From contig NZ_RZNF01000001.1 in the NCBI RefSeq assembly GCF_003992725.1, positions 1 to 64,000 on the forward strand: 64,000 nucleotides of DNA. Direction: 5' to 3'. Source of the DNA: Rhodomicrobium lacus (GTDB lineage: Bacteria > Pseudomonadota > Alphaproteobacteria > Rhizobiales > Rhodomicrobiaceae). The notes under the pieces were generated by a model. That model saw only the letters and a program-made list of their open reading frames with translations. It was not told where the DNA came from and made no database searches. Position 1 is the first letter of the stretch, and the number at the start of each line of letters is the position of its first letter. Made by a program: the position numbers and the translations under genes. This document shows positions 63,106 to 64,000 of this stretch, piece after piece.

Positions 63106-63121
63106 TGAAGAAAACGCGCCA
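63106..63121 (-). promoter_or_regulatory. Weak sigma54-type promoter candidate for cowN
   Basis: Read toward cowN: TGGCGCGTTTTCTTCA, compared with TGGCAC-G-N4-TTGCA. The -24 GG is present with correct spacing, but the -12 GC is TC. It lies about 60 bp before the start codon. The imperfect -12 keeps confidence low. Confidence 0.3.
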
Positions 63122-63444
63122 AACCCGTCAAGCCGCACAGGCGCGCTACGGCCGCAATCTAGATGAACCGACCTTCGAAGGGAACGTCTGCATCCGATCG
63201 CCATCCCGTTCCAGGGACGCCGGGCCTTTTTCACCATACAACAACCGAAATCGGAAGAATGTCACGCAGGCGACATTCCGCGCGTTTTCCTGAAGCCGCC
63301 TTATCCGAAATCGTCTTCCGCCAGCGGCTTATCTCGAAGTGATTTCCTTTTGACCCTGCGCACGTGCGGAAACGGCTACACCAAAACGTGAGGTTGATCC
63401 TCGTCAACCTCGCACTATTCTGCCGGCTCTGTGCCGAGGTTGTA
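63122..63444. other. Intergenic region between cowN and a small ORF
   Basis: Apart from the NifA-type palindrome at 63260-63275 no gene or known element is seen. Frames crossing it are short and without motifs. Confidence 0.5.
63260..63275. promoter_or_regulatory. Candidate NifA upstream activator site for cowN
   Basis: TGT-CACGCAGGCG-ACA has the exact TGT-N10-ACA spacing of NifA sites and is embedded in a longer palindrome (GAATGTC and GACATTC). It is about 140 bp upstream of the sigma54-like box and 213 bp from the cowN start, within the normal range for activation by looping. Confidence 0.55.
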
Positions 63445-63615
63445 ATGCGTACCCTTGCCTTGCTGTCCGTCCTGCAAAGTATGACAACAGGCGCCTATAT
63501 CGCGTCCTGCGTGGAAGCGCGCGCGTCAGCGGTCGAGTGGGTCTTCGCCATAAGCCTCGCGATCATGAGCGCGGTTTTCGCCTGTTATGTCGCGGTTGAG
63601 CGCGGCGGGCGCTGA
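63445..63615 (+). CDS. Small two-helix membrane protein (hypothetical)
   Basis: A 56-residue product with two hydrophobic stretches (RTLALLSVLQSMTTGAYIAS and VEWVFAISLAIMSAVFACYV) separated by CVEARASA. ATG at 63445 is preceded by CCGAGG at proper spacing; the longer frame adds another 27 residues. The last 31 bp overlap the convergent DNA glycosylase gene. Not recognised; its reality rests on the ribosome binding site and membrane-like composition. Confidence 0.45.
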   Translation: MRTLALLSVLQSMTTGAYIASCVEARASAVEWVFAISLAIMSAVFACYVAVERGGR

Positions 63616-64000
63616 ACAGTCCTCTCGATGAGCGCCCTTCCCTGCCCGTTGAGCGCGGCGGGACCGCTCACGAACCGGCTGCCCTTCTCGTAAAATCGGA
63701 GGGGAAGGTCCGCGTCCCGCGTGATGCCGATGCGCGTGCTCGTGCCGATGTCGCCACCCGCCGCCCCGTCCGCCCCGAGCCAGAGAGCACCGCTTACGCA
63801 AAGATCGGCGCCGTCGTGGCTGCGGTCTATGGCAAGCGCGCTGGCAAGCCGCCCCGGCCCCCGCAGGAGATCACGCGTCGGAACGTCCCCGCGATGGCGC
63901 TTCATCGCGTCGAGCCCCGCAATGGGTTCGGCCGCACGGATGAGCACCGCTTCGCCCACGCCCACGACCGCATTCGTCACGTTCAGCATCCAGCAGACGC
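63585..64000 (-). CDS. DNA-3-methyladenine glycosylase (AAG/MPG family), 5' part outside the window
   Basis: Base-excision repair enzyme that removes alkylated purines. The visible C-terminal part (about 138 residues) reads VCWMLNVTNAVVGVGEAVLI, then RAAEPIAGLDAMKRHRGD, LRGPGRLASALAIDRSHDGA and RIGITRDADLPLRFYEKGSR, then FVSG, all typical of the MPG fold. The frame stays open to the window end (V-C-W before MLNV), so the N-terminus with the catalytic residues lies beyond 64000. The end overlaps a small convergent frame by 31 bp. Confidence 0.92.
   Translation of the reverse strand, partial: VCWMLNVTNAVVGVGEAVLIRAAEPIAGLDAMKRHRGDVPTRDLLRGPGRLASALAIDRSHDGADLCVSGALWLGADGAAGGDIGTSTRIGITRDADLPLRFYEKGSRFVSGPAALNGQGRALIERTVQRPPRSTAT

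Overview
The window looks like chromosomal DNA of a GC-rich alphaproteobacterium, most likely in the order Hyphomicrobiales. The evidence is an F0 ATP synthase operon with duplicated b and b' subunits (atpI-B-E-F'-F) and no F1 genes beside it, neighbourhoods such as dnaX-ybaB, argB with a HAD nucleotidase, and zapA / 6S RNA / 5-formyl-THF cyclo-ligase, and GatCAB. A cowN gene points to a nitrogen fixer; a purple non-sulphur bacterium such as Rhodomicrobium would fit, but the genus is a guess. Most of the window is ordinary core chromosome with short accessory patches.

Layout. 0.5-7.8 kb: a TonB-like protein, DUF1810, a periplasmic glucan protein, two GSTs around a TetR regulator, an MBL hydrolase and an O-methyltransferase. 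7.9-12.4 kb: the F0 operon, a cold shock protein and ObgE. 12.5-17.1 kb: coniferyl-aldehyde-type dehydrogenase, an exbB-exbD-tonB operon, and a secreted matrixin-type metalloprotease. 17.6-20.1 kb: small stress-type proteins (KGG, a single-TM protein, DUF6496), then a WYL regulator of the CapW/BrxR type divergent from an unknown gene. 20.6-31.3 kb: FabI, a CPA1 antiporter, PhoA, an MHS transporter, malic enzyme, a thioredoxin-like ferredoxin and a Rieske protein. 31-37 kb: an LprI-like protein coupled to a rhomboid protease, an AT-rich hicAB locus with a frameshifted toxin, and a transglutaminase / ATP-grasp-alpha-E pair.

37.3-44.5 kb: a twin palindrome, ybaB, dnaX, SRP RNA, CHAD, an LpxH-like phosphoesterase, argB, a HAD nucleotidase and an AT-rich NYN gene. 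44.7-54.4 kb: serS with an unusual internal insertion, two quinone-oxidoreductase-like genes, gatCAB with chorismate mutase and a DUF2141 protein, and class II DAHP synthase. 54.4-57.4 kb: a 74-bp duplication of the 3' end of a ymdB-type gene brackets a small trimeric autotransporter adhesin and an exported protein. 57.4-64 kb: 5-FTHF cyclo-ligase, 6S RNA, DoxX, ZapA, an MFS transporter, an ADP-ribosylglycohydrolase, a zinc alcohol dehydrogenase, cowN with an upstream NifA-type site, and the 3' part of a 3-methyladenine DNA glycosylase cut by the window edge.

The observations I find most worth checking are the bracketed adhesin segment, the CapW-like regulator with its orphan divergent partner and palindromic operator candidate, the one-base hicA frameshift, the serS insertion and the candidate NifA control of cowN. 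No CRISPR array, transposase, tRNA or rRNA was seen. No complete undescribed multi-gene system can be claimed from the sequence alone.
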